Assembly (NCBI GenBank): GCA_004335835.1
Contig: RWJK01001577.1
Span: forward strand, 70,909-134,908
Reading direction: 5' to 3'
DNA: 64,000 nt
DNA from: Scenedesmus sp. ARA3
Lineage: Eukaryota > Chlorophyta > Chlorophyceae > Sphaeropleales > Scenedesmaceae
The notes beneath the pieces were generated by a model, which ran no database searches, was not told where the DNA came from, and was given only the letters and a program-made list of their open reading frames with translations. Made by a program: the position numbers and the translations under genes. Below, piece by piece: positions 1 through 12,954 of the stretch; the first letter of the stretch is position 1; each line of letters begins with the position of its first letter.

Positions 1-416
1 CAGGGCTGCGTGCTTTTGAGGAGGCGCTGCCGCCGCGGCTGCGGGCGCAGCTGAAGGGCGGCTGGGACAGGGCGAAGAACTGGAATGACGTGGAGCAGCA
101 GCTGGAGGCCGCAGTTGGCAGCTGGGGCAGGGCCGAGCGCGATGCGTTTGATGAGGCAAAGGCGCGCGCGCGGCAGGCCTCGTTTGACGCAGAAGCAGCG
201 CTGAAGGAGCAGCAGCAGCGGGAGCGCGCGCAGCAGGAGACGAAACAGCAGGCGCGGCAGCAGCAGCAGCGAGAGCAGCGCGAGCGGGAGCAGCAGCAGC
301 GGGAGCAGCGGGAGCGCCGGCCATCAGGCTCCGGCGAGCTTCGTTCCAGCAGCAACGGCGGCAGCAGCAGCAGCAGCGCCTGGCCGGCACCGGGCGAACC
401 TGCAGCAGCAGCACCG

Positions 417-448
<32 letters not shown>

Positions 449-1133
449 AGGTCCGCCTACGCCTGCTAAGGTCAGCTTCGCAGCAGCATCGCAGCAGGCC
501 CAGGAGCAGCCCGCTGGCGGGCCAATGCAGCAAGTGGGCACAGGAGGCATCAGCATGCCACCTGCAATGCTGTCTGAGCAGCCTGGCTACCACCAGCAGC
601 CTCCCATGCAGCCGTATGCAGGCATGCCGGGCCAGCCGGCACCCCAGGGGCAGCCCTGGGCGCCTGGCATGCCTCCGCCAGGGCAGCAGCAGCAGCAGCT
701 GGGCGGCATGGAGCAGCAGGACCTGCAGCTGCATGCATTTGCTGGCGAGCCGCAGGCCTGGATGATCTGGCACAGGTATGGCGCCACGTATGCAATCAAC
801 CAGCTGGTGGAGGTTGAGCAGATGCGGGCGCACCTGCTGGAGGCTGGCGTGCAGCCCGCGCCTGACATGCAGGTGGCTCCGCTGCTGAGTGGTGTCGTGA
901 TGAGCCTGTTGAGAACCCTGAAGGAGAGCAATGAACCTGTGAGCGAAGGCCTGCTTCGCCTGGCAGAGATGGTCCACGCCGCAACCAGGGCAGGGCCAAC
1001 GCCACCTCCGCCGATGCCCTCGCCGGCGCCCATGGCTGTGCTGCCGCCACACCTACAGGGCAGCTACCAGCAGCAGCCGCAGCCGGCTGTAGCGCACATG
1101 CTACCGCCACACCTGCAGCACCACCACGCGCCA

Positions 1134-1164
<31 letters not shown>

Positions 1165-4114
1165 CGCCGATGTGGCAGCAGCAGCAGCAGCAGCCAGCGG
1201 GCGATGACGACAGCGACGAAGATGATTTGATGAATCTACTCACTGGCTCAGCCTCAGGAGCAGCAGCAGCAGCGCCTGGCGGCCAGCAGCAGCCAGCATG
1301 GGGCGGCGCAGCAGGCCAGCAGCAGCAGCACGGCGGGCCGGGCTCGGAGTTTCCGGCGCTCGGCGTGGAGCGCGGCAGCGGCGGGGGCGGCTCCCGCGCT
1401 GCTGTGCCTGGCGTGAGCACTGCAGGGCTTGCCAATCAGACCGGCGAGTACAACTGCTTCCTGAACGTGGTGGTGCAGTGCCTGTACAACTGCCGCGACT
1501 TCCGCAACAGCGTGTGGGAGCTGCCCGCTTACGTGGCGACACATCCGGTGGTGGTGGCGATGAAGCAGCTGTTCCTCGCAATGCAGAAGGCTGAGGAGGC
1601 TTGGCAGCCGGGCGGCGAGAGGTGCGCTGCGGCGGGTGCTGTGCAGGCGGGCGCGGGGGAAGGGGGGATGAAGGCACAGCAGGAGTTGGGCTGCCTGATG
1701 TGGCCGGCCATGTGCAGCTGGCTCAGTGCATGTAGATGGCTGTAAATGACCAGGCAAGTGCAGGCGGCTGGTGCCTGTACCTGTGTTGTTAGGGTGCCGG
1801 ATTTCTGTGGGCAGCTCGGCAACACCATGGCTGCAATCCACGTACTGTGCCACACCCCGTTGCTCGCTCTACCGCCTGCTGCTGCCTCACTCCACCCCCA
1901 CCCCACCCGCACTTCGCAGGATTGTGGTGAACCCCACAGAGCTGCGCGAGGCGCTGGACTGCGAGACGCACTTCAAGCAGCAGGAGATGAACGACGCCAT
2001 GGAGCTGCTGGACACGCTGTACGAGTGCTTCAGGAAGGCCCAAGGGGCCGGCAGCGTGCAGGGCAGCCGCGGCGTGCTGGTGGACAGCGTGTTTGGGCTG
2101 CTGGTGAAGGAGGCGGTGGCATGCAGGTGCGCTGACTATGGGTGGTGCAGTTTGATGTGCTGCTGTGTCTGCTGTGGTGCGCCAGCTTGTGCGAAGGAGG
2201 CGGTGGCATGCAGGTGTGTTTTGATGAGGGGCGGCGGCTCGACACATGGGCCTGGCAGCGCTGGTGTGGCACATGCAGCTGCTGAACCTGCCCTGCTGTG
2301 TCAGCTCCTGCTGAAACAGGCAAAACGCACGTGAGACGTTCGGTCATTCACCTTGGCAGCGCATCATCATGCCCTCATGCATTCCTGCATCTGGTCCAAC
2401 CGCAGCACCCATCCGTAGTACCCCGAGGCTCACTCCGCTACGCCGCTTTGCTCTATCCTCCTGCTGCTGTGCGCTGCTTTGCGCCCCCCCTCCCAGGCAG
2501 CCCAACTGCGGCAAGCGCACGCACGTCATCGGCGCGCACTGGGAGCACCTGCTGGTGGTCAACAGCATGGCGCTCACCTTCGCTGCGTACGATGCACCGG
2601 GCGGCGCGGACATGGGCCGGCTGCTGCGCACGCTGTTTGACCAGGAGCAGAAGATGTGCGACAAGGACGAGGGAGGATGCGGCACGCAATACGTGAGCAG
2701 CAGTTTGTTTGTTGCTTATTATTGTTATTTTTGGGCCAGGCCGCGAGCTGCGCAGACTGCGTGATGCTGGGTAGAGGGACCCAGTGAATTTGCAGTGTTT
2801 ACAGTATTAAATATGCCCCGCGCTCTGCAGTGTATGGATTTGGCAAACAAGCAGACTATGCACGCACACAGGTGGCCATGCCGCAAGAGTTCTCACGCCA
2901 CGCTGGACTCGGCACTGCACTTGTACATCGCTGCCCTGTTTTGCACACCACTTTCATGCCACCAACCTCACTCACTGCACTGCGCTGCACCGCCCTGCTG
3001 CCACTCCCTGCTTCTGCATGTGTGCCTGCAGCCGCCGGAGCGCGCCTGCGAGGCAGCGCCAAAGGTGCTCACGCTGCAGCTGGTGTGGAACCAGGACGTG
3101 GCCAGCAGCGAGATTGAGTCAGCACTGGCACATGTTCAGGAGCATGTGGACATCAACCCACTGTATGCTGGCGGCTGCGACGCAGCAGACACGACCTACG
3201 AGCTCTCCAGCGCTGTCGCCTACTACGGCCAGCACTACATGGCCTTCGTGCTCAACACCAAGCTGCACACCTGGCTGCTGTTTGATGATGCCAGCGTGAG
3301 CGTGGTGGGCAGCTGGCAGGACGTGATCCGCAAGTGCACCGCAGGCAAGATCCAGCCCAGCGTGCTGTTCTACCAGACAGTGGACCTGGCAGCTGTTGCT
3401 GGCGGCGGCGCGCCTCCAGCAATGCAGCTGCAGCAGCAGATGCATGCGCCAGCGCCCATGCATATGGGCATGCCAGCAGCAGCAGGCGGGCCTGGCGGAG
3501 CGCCTTGGGCTGGGCCGCCAGCAGCAGCAATGCCTGCCGGCGGTCCGCCACACATGGCCATGCCTGGGCAGCTGCAGCAGCCGCACCAGATGTACCAGCA
3601 GCCGCCGATGCACCAGCCGCCGATGCAGCAGCAGCAGCCAGTGCCTGTGGTGTCCGCCGCGGGGCCGTACTCACAGCCGCCGCCACAGCAGCAGCAGGGC
3701 GGCTGGCCAGCAGCAGGCCCACCAGGCGCTGCCGATGGCAGCGGCCATGGTGGCAGCTGGCACACAGTGCAGCAGCCGGCAGATGCAGCGGCTGCATGGA
3801 GCGGTGCTCCGCCTGCTGCTCCTGCAGCAGCAGCACAACCACCGCAGCAGCCGCACCCTGCAGCTGCTGCTGGCCCAGCGCCTAGTCAAGGCGCAGCACA
3901 GCAGACGCCTGCTAAGGTTGCTTGGCCGGGTGGCCCCGGCAGGGGTGGCGCCAACCTGGCTGCCGGTGCCTTGAGGGCTGCAACAGGCCAGGCGCCAGGC
4001 AGGCCTGGCGCTGCACCTGGCGGTGGCAGGGGCAGGGGCCCGACCCAGACAGGCCCTCCGCCTGGCAGGGGTGAGGGGCCGCATGGCGGCAGGGGCCCTG
4101 GCGGCAGGGGGTGA
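1..4114 (+). CDS. Ubiquitin-specific protease-like protein (UCH/USP fold), 5' truncated by window edge
   Basis: Exons 1-1621, 1920-2126, 2497-2692 and 3032-4114 join in one frame. The frame is already open at base 3, so the N-terminus lies outside the window. The first part is a charged Gln/Arg coiled coil, followed by long Pro/Gln/Gly low complexity. The USP catalytic domain then begins with a Cys box (GEYNCFLNVVVQCL, about 1444-1485) and ends with a His box (YYGQHYMAF, then WLLFDDASV, about 3220-3300). The spacing and boxes resemble the plant USP-related DUF627/DUF629 proteins and USP53/54, where activity is often doubted. Here the Cys, the His and a following Asp are present, so activity is possible but unproven. 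The C-terminus is Gly/Arg-rich (RGG-like), suggesting RNA or protein contacts. Intron 2 carries a copy of the exon 2 end (see repeats). The expected role is removal or binding of ubiquitin. Confidence 0.85.
2106..2216 (+). repeat. Direct duplication of an exon 3' end plus donor site inside intron 2 of the USP-like gene
   Basis: The 24 bases at 2106-2129, which span the end of exon 2 and its GT donor at 2127, recur identically at 2193-2216 with a second potential donor. The period is 87 bp. The copy lies in the intron, where the reading frame does not continue usefully. Confidence 0.85.
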
Positions 4115-6086
4115 GGTGTGATGGCCATGCTGCTGTGCGCAGCAGCAGAGGCAGGGGATGTGGCGCAGGCAGAGCGCACTTGGGTGCTGCATGTGTCGTG
4201 TGTGGCATGTTGAGGCAAGAGCACACCAGCAGCAGCAGCAGCAGCACGCCAGCAAGCAGGCTGTTGTGGATCCAAAGGCAGTAGGTGCGTTATGGGCTGG
4301 CAGGCAGCAGCCCTTGCTGGCCATGGCAATGACCAGGGCAGGGCTCGGCAGGCTTGGATCAGATGGCAGGGGAGGGCAGGCTGTGTGTGCGCTGACTTGC
4401 AAAGCCATGGCGTTGGCGCGGTTGCGCTGCCAGTGCTTGTGGAGCGATGGGTGGCTGGTTACTAATTGCATATGCAGCAAGGTATTTCGGAGATTGTGGC
4501 AAGGTTTGCTAAGCGTGCACAGGCGCTAGGCCTTTGATTGTTCGGAGACGCGCAGCAGCGCCCCACAGGCAGCCTTGCTGATGCAAGACGTGCATGTCAT
4601 TATTGTTGTACAGTGCTAGGTGTACAGGCGAGGTGGGGCCCCGTTTGGGGTGGGTTATAGGATGTGGGCGGTGTGTCGCAATGCATTGCATACATATGTG
4701 ATGCCGCCTGTACTGCAAGCAAGCATGCTACTCGCAGGCTGTGCGGCAGCTGTGCTATGTGCGTGGCGTGGAGGGTTGCCAAGGATTGCCTCCCTGCCTG
4801 GGCCATTGTTGCCGTTGCAGTGGGTTGCAGGCTGCCGCAGAGAGGGCGGCTGTCCAGGGCGTACTGGTCTGCAGATATCTGCAGCCGCAGGGTTGAGCAC
4901 GCGGCGAGTAGAAGGCATGTGTAACTCAACAGGTGGCTGCTGAGGCTTTCTTGTCGGCTGTATAGAAAGGAACAGCAGTACTAGAGTCTGAAGTTGAAGC
5001 AGCCATGATGGCCTGGGGAGCCGTCGGTACAGCAGCACAGTGCATTGACAGTGCGTGGTTCTGCAAGCTGCCCTTTCAACCTCATTCTGAATGTATCTGT
5101 ATGGGGGGCACGAGCACTTGCAACAGACGGTCGAAACAGGTGTGTTGATCGAAATGTCTGAATCAAGTTGGTCTGGTGTAACTGGGCTGCAAGGTGAACA
5201 TGCACAGTCGCATTTCTCGGTCAGGGCGAAAACGGGGTGGGGGCAGGTAGGGGGTGGAAAGAACTTCAGCGCGGATAGGAGTGCTGTGCATTCCTGTGCA
5301 CGGGGCGTAACGGCAGGCACAGGGCGTAATTGTTAGGCGTAGTGTCACGCACGCGGCGTAATCGTTACATCGGGCAGGTCATGCACCTTCCTGCCCAGCA
5401 ACCGGCTTAAATACCCTGAAACAAGACGCTGAAAGACATGTCTTCGAACACCATCAGTACTCTCTACTCCTTCAACGCATCGCTTAAACGATTTCGCAGA
5501 CTATCGGAAGTTCCACCTGCACCCAGTTGTTAGAGGCAGCTACTGGCATCTACTGACCGCCACGCACTTGAAGTGAGTTTAACGCAAATCATGCTACTTT
5601 TTTTGCAGCTGCGATGAGAGGCTGTAGCTCTCGTAGCTAGCACGAATGCCGGAAGGACACGCGAAGGTCGCTTGCATGCCGTGATGGTTACTGTCCTAGT
5701 GTATTCGCGCCTATTCACGCCTATGCATGCTGTGTGCACTTGCTGTATGTATGTTTTGTCAACAGACAACTAACTCTGTTCCTCAAACAAACCGTACGGC
5801 CCTGTGCTGGCGGCCCCAGGTATCTTCATGCTGTAAAGTTACAATGTCACGTGTAGTACACAGCGGCATGCCACCTGCAGGTATGACATGTGCAGTATAT
5901 AATCTTACACAGCGGCATGCCACCTTTCAGCTGGCAGGCAACACTACTGGTGTGAGCTGTGAGCACTTCCCGTTCTCCTACATGAGCACTGATCAACATG
6001 CCCCCCTCCCCCCCTGCCTCCGGTTGCTCCCCCGCAATTGCCCTTGCAGGACACCTTTCTATAATTGGTACGTCCAGTCAAGCAAC
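4115..6086. other. Intergenic region and probable 3' UTR of the USP-like gene
   Basis: No convincing gene is visible. A TGTAA motif, the common chlorophyte poly(A) signal, lies at 4920-4924. A TATA-like run (TTAAATA) sits near 5407, with an ATG at 5438 opening a 31-codon frame that ends at a TAG. This could be leader sequence of the next gene or noise. A direct repeat of about 18 bases (acagcggcatgccacct core) occurs near 5861 and 5918. Confidence 0.5.
5895..5902 (+). promoter_or_regulatory. Possible TATA box upstream of the secreted Cys-rich protein gene
   Basis: TATATAAT lies about 190 bases before the ATG at 6087. Only the motif and its position support this. An upstream spliced leader is equally possible. 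Confidence 0.25.
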
Positions 6087-6683
6087 ATGAAGACCCCTAC
6101 TGCCATGGTGTGTGCCGTGGTGGCCTGCCTGCTGGTATCGCTGCCCCGTATGTATGGCCAACCGGTTGCAGACATTGAGAACCAAGCCACCATGACAGAT
6201 TCGGTGCCTGCCACTACAGATCCGGTACCTGCCACTACAGATCTGGTACCTGCCACGGCGGCTGCACCTGCCGTGGCCGAGCCTGCATCAGCTGCTGTGG
6301 CTGCAGCTGCTGCAAATGCTGTGCCAGACGACGCATGCCTTGACGCGCTACTCAAAGAGATCAACAAGCGTGAGGCTATGGCCAACACACGTGGTGCGTC
6401 CGCTGCATTCTACTCTGCTTGGAAGAAGCGGTGGGCGGCCTGTGGCGGTGAGCTTGCACCAACCTCGCCAGAAGAGGTGTCTGCGCTGCAGGCAGCCGCG
6501 TGCAAGGCTAGCAGCCAGTCCCTGCCAGAAGCAGTGGGCATTGCAGCCACAAAGGCATGCAACTTGGCTTGCTACAGGAACTCCTTGACGGATGGCGGCG
6601 TCCTGTGCAACCTGTACTGTGGTTCGTTCTCCAGATGCAACGCAGAAAAGGGGAAGTGGGGCAAGTGCCAGAAGGTTGGGTAG
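6087..6683 (+). CDS. Small secreted cysteine-rich protein of unknown function
   Basis: This is a single-exon frame of 198 residues. I chose the ATG at 6087, not the longer in-frame extension back to 5727, because the 6087 start gives a clear signal peptide (MKTPTAMVCAVVACLLVSLP, then a small-residue cleavage region). After it comes a Thr/Pro/Ala linker with three VPATTD-like repeats (about residues 36-54), probably O-glycosylated. The C-terminal domain of about 115 residues holds nine cysteines, including CNLAC and CNLYC spacings. I do not recognise the family. Secretion to the cell surface or an endomembrane lumen is inferred from the signal peptide and paired cysteines. A TGTAA motif at 6879-6883 would end a 3' UTR of about 200 bases. 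Confidence 0.6.
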   Translation: MKTPTAMVCAVVACLLVSLPRMYGQPVADIENQATMTDSVPATTDPVPATTDLVPATAAAPAVAEPASAAVAAAAANAVPDDACLDALLKEINKREAMANTRGASAAFYSAWKKRWAACGGELAPTSPEEVSALQAAACKASSQSLPEAVGIAATKACNLACYRNSLTDGGVLCNLYCGSFSRCNAEKGKWGKCQKVG

Positions 6684-8518
6684 TGACTTTCACCCCCGTC
6701 CTCCTTCGAGTAAAGCACCAATTGCCTCGACTGTTTCTGCACCTTTTCAAAATGCATGTGGCATGACCTTGCAAGCCAAACTGAAGTCAGTGTGAACTGC
6801 ATTGTAGCTGTCGCCATGTGGGTTCTGGCTGCAGCGTAGCGCTGTGCCAATCAACTGAGTAAGTGCCACCTCGCATTATGTAACACAGCACGGGAAGGGT
6901 GCGCGCCAGTGCATGCTACTGTGCAGGTTGCTGACATAACTTGGATGTGTGCTGTACACCGGAGAAGCAGAATGCGGAGCATCGTAGCCATGCAGCCAGC
7001 TGTGCCGCTGGTCACACACAACAGCTGCAACGACGCTGCTGTGAACTTGGCTGTCTTGTGATTTGCCTGGATCCCAACCACGCAATGTCACTTGTGGGGC
7101 TGTCATTACAGCTGTGCTGCATTGCATGCTCCTAGGTTGGGTTGAGTTTGTAGGCCCACCTGCATACATGAAGCATGTTGCCTCACCGAGCTTCCCCGGC
7201 TAAGCTTGGCTGTGCCAGTCTGGTGCCGGGGAAATTCTGATGCCACGAGTGGTTGAGGTGATTGAGGTGATGGGGTTGCTATATTGCTGGTGTAATATGA
7301 CAGTTTTAGGCATGGTAAATGCACAACCGTTCACCTGCAAGCAATGCTGGTGTGCTTACGCCTCAAAAAACGCAGCGACCAGCTTTTTGGAAGGCTGCAG
7401 AATCCAGCAAGCTACACATAGTGCTGGCACTGCAGACCTTACACGCTTGAACGCTGCAGTCATAGCGTAGTTGTACATCATGCTATGATGGTATTGTGCT
7501 TCTTGAAAATGTGATGTTGCAGCGTCTGTTGTGCTATCACTGTACCTTCAACGCGTGTGCACAGCGGACGTTGCGTAGGCACTGTGTATACACAGTATAT
7601 ATATACGTATTTAGCCTAGTAGCAGGGCTCAGGAGCTACGACTTGGTGCTAGCCGCCAACAGCGGCTGCAGTGTGAAAGTTGCGTGAGCAGTGTGAAAGT
7701 TGCGGGTGACACACTGTGCAGGCAACACACTTTGCAGGTAGCACGTGTGGCGGGTGTCTGCCGCATCACACTATCCGCACGGAGTACAGCCTGTAGAAGC
7801 TGAGCTTCTAAGCCTGAATCATATGGACTCCTGAAAACCATCATACTGCGTGATCAGTACATGTTTTAGTGTTGCTTACATACAGTCAGCTCTACATCAC
7901 AGCTGTGGCACCTTGGCGTGAAGCAGGCGATGCTGCAACAGACCGCACGCGATGCAGCAGCAAACATGGGACATGCGCTATTGCAGCGCGGCATGTTCCA
8001 ATGTTGCTCCAACAAGCACGTCCGTCAAAAAATCAGACTCACTCCAACGATAAGACTCATTCTGATGAGCTGGATGGTCCAGCTGCTGCAGCAGTAGGCG
8101 CGCTAGGGGGAGGCGCCCCACCTCGCGTCAGCCCAGCCTTGCGTATTGCAGCAAGGCGTGCACCCCTCAGCTCATGAAACACAGCAGCATACACTTGCCT
8201 GCTGCTCTTGCAAGATGCTGCTGTTGCCATTGGGATGGGGGCATTTGGGTTGTAACGCCTAACAATGGCAGAACATAGCGCTAGGTATCTACGCCTTTGT
8301 GTGAAGCGAATCCACACAAACTTCGCCAACACAAATACCAGCTGCAACAACTGCAAGGCACTTGCATGCACACTACTGTAGCACTCCACAGGCATCCTCA
8401 GTGCCAGCAGCTGTACAGCTACATGTAGCCGCACAGGGTAGCCGTATGCTGCTGCTTTGAAACCACGTGTGCACGCAGAAGCCACGGTAGCCACTGGCAC
8501 ACCAACTGTACTGCATGT
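6684..8518. other. Convergent intergenic region
   Basis: Probably 3' UTRs of the flanking convergent genes. It contains a perfect 17-base tandem direct repeat (7668-7684 and 7688-7704, core GTGTGAAAGTTGCG). A reverse-strand TGTAA (plus strand TTACA, 7876-7880) could end the ankyrin transcript. I see no supported gene. Confidence 0.5.
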
Positions 8519-10826
<2,308 letters not shown>

Positions 10827-11295
10827 CCTGGTTGGACAACATAGAAACTAGCTACACAGACACGGTCAAGTTGGACTCGCGCGAGAGAGGGCATGCGTAT
10901 GGCTCCGCAGCTGACTTGGAGCCTGACTGGGCATGAAAACTGTCAAAGTGACATGGCTACCTAAAGCATGCACGTAAGCTTGGTGCCTTCATACAAGTCA
11001 TTCATGTGATGCTCTGATTGAGTATGCAACTCAGAAAAGCTGTTGCGAGTACCACCTGCTGCTGAAGGTGTTGTTCCGCTTCTCTTGGTGTAGTTGTTAC
11101 TGGTGCACCCTGCTTTATAGCTTACGATCGGAGTTCAAGGATATTTTGTACCCTTTAGCCGAGCAGCAACGTCAATCCTCGCTTGAGGCTGAGTCTTCAA
11201 CTCGACAGCCAGCAGCTCAAGCCCTCATATCAGCGATCGTTAGCCTCGGTGTTGCTGTTCCAAGCGTACAACCTCGTGACAGAGCCCTAGCTAAG
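10827..11295. promoter_or_regulatory. Divergent intergenic region between the ankyrin and E2 genes
   Basis: Head-to-head genes are separated by 469 bases, so this must hold both 5' regions. I see no clear TATA box. A plus-strand frame runs from 11068 into the E2 start codon without a stop, but the E2 family's N-terminus begins at 11296. Confidence 0.5.
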
Positions 11296-12954
11296 ATGTC
11301 TGTGACCTCCAGCTCTCTCAGACTGATGAGCGACCTCAGAGCTATCAAGCAGGAGCCTCCTGAGGGGTGAGGCTACAGCGCAAACGTTGCTGGTGCTGAA
11401 ATACATCGCTGTTGGGCGGGCTGTTGAGGCTGTTGGTGCTCCTGCACTGCAGCTGCTGCTCCTGACCTGCTGCTGCTGCTGTTGCTGTTTCCTGCAGGTG
11501 CTCTGCAAGCCCTGTATCAGAGGACAATTTGTACGTCTGGAATGCCACAATATTTGGCCCAGAGGTGAGCAGTGATGCAGCAACAGCGTGCATGCCCATG
11601 CAGTGGCACCCCTGCTGCACTGCTTGCTGGCAGCTCAGTGGTACAGGTACCGCCACAGCATGCATGGATGCGAAGCATTCTCTGCAGCTGCACTGATGCA
11701 ATGGGGCTTGGTCTTGAGTGCCACTACTGATGTTCTTTTGCATTTGGTTGCTGTTGCTTGCTGCAGGAGACGCCGTGGGAGGTGGGCTGTTTGGTGCTTC
11801 ATGTGCTCAAGTCCAGGGTTGCTGGCTGGCAGTCTTTAGTGTTCAGCATGCAGCAACACATCTGAGCTCAGCAGCTGCGCAAGGCATCCGTTCATCCTGC
11901 TTGAAACAACAACGCCTCAACACGCCAGGCTCATGCATTGCATGGCGTGCAGCTGCGGCGACTTGCAGCAGCAGCAGCAGCAGCAGAGCAGCCTGCCCTC
12001 AAGATGCATGCAGCACAGCTGTTGAGCGCCTGACCCTTGGCATCTTGCACTGCTCTTCCAGCTCACAGCTGTTCGGTTGTGTTGCCTCGGACCGTCGTGC
12101 TGCTGTGTTCACCGCATGGCCTGTGCAGGGCGGCATCTTTTCGCTGCGGCTGCAGTTTAGCGAGCGCTACCCTGAGAAACCGCCACGCGTGCGCTTCACC
12201 TGCGAGATGTTCCACCCCAACAGTAAGTATGATTATGAGTGTTCATAGCTGCTTCGCTGCAGCCGCCACGTGATGCTGCACGTGATGATGCATGTGGTGG
12301 TGCAGGATGGCAGCTCACATAGCTTGCTGGGATGTGCTACTGGGCAACCTATCGTCTGTCTGCTGCCTCACCACTGCTGCCTCACCGCTGCTGCTACTGC
12401 TGCTGCTGCTGCTGCTGCTACTGCAGTCTACAGCGACGGCAACATCTGCATGGACACGATCCAGGACAAGTGGTCGCCCTGCCACAACATATGCACAGTG
12501 CTCATGAGCATCCAGAGCTTGCTCACAGACCCCAACTGCTCCAGCCCGGCAAACCCTGAGGCAGCGCAGCTGTACACAAAAGACAAGGCAGCATACAACA
12601 GGTGCGTGCACTGTGGTGCAAAGACAGCTGTACAGCTGTGGATAGGACAGCGAATGGCAGCTGTACACAAAGGACACAACACCGTTCAACAGGTGTGTGG
12701 GCTGCCATGCACAGCACTTGCTGCTCTGTGTTGTTGGAATGTAGTAACTGGCGGGCAGCAGCTGGCTGCTGACAGCACTGCACTGTGTCCGAGCTGGGCT
12801 TGCAGTAGTCAGGCCCTACATTTTGGTTGGCGGCTTGTCCCGATTGTGCAGAGCTTGCATTAAATGTTGCGCTTCACTGGTTTTGCTGTGCCATCACTGC
12901 TGCTGTTGCAGGCGCGTGCGCCGAGTTGCGCAGAGATCTGTAGACAACTGCTGA
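11296..12954 (+). CDS. RAD6/UBC2-class ubiquitin-conjugating enzyme E2
   Basis: Six exons (11296-11366, 11498-11564, 11767-11781, 12129-12222, 12427-12601, 12912-12954) give 154 residues, the usual RAD6/UBE2A length. Visible landmarks are the N-terminal RLMSDL helix, [33 protein letters not shown] with the HPN motif, and the active-site Cys at about residue 90 in DGNICMD, followed by KWSPCHNI and SSPANPEAA. The C-terminus ends AQRSVDNC, like the WRDC end of RAD6. E2s of this class take ubiquitin from E1 and, with RING partners, modify histone H2B or PCNA. That specific role is inferred. Exon 3 is a 15-nt microexon coding ETPWE. A TGTAA at 13208-13212 may end the transcript. Confidence 0.93.
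12567..12700 (+). repeat. Imperfect tandem copy of the E2 exon 5 end with a second donor-like site
   Basis: The exon 5 end (from about 12567 to donor GT at 12602) recurs imperfectly at about 12658-12700, including the CAGCTGTACACAAA core and a CAACAG/GTGTG junction at 12693. The period is about 91 bp. The copy is intronic and its reading differs from the exon (TKDTTPFN instead of TKDKAAYN). Confidence 0.8.

Noticed and set aside
5727..6086. In-frame N-terminal extension of the secreted protein
   Set aside because: It would bury the signal peptide in the middle of the protein, and its composition is not protein-like.
8057..8500. 147-codon minus-strand frame with a hydrophobic stretch, downstream of the ankyrin gene
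   Set aside because: It lies in the probable 3' UTR, lacks a recognisable domain, and no upstream promoter space is available.
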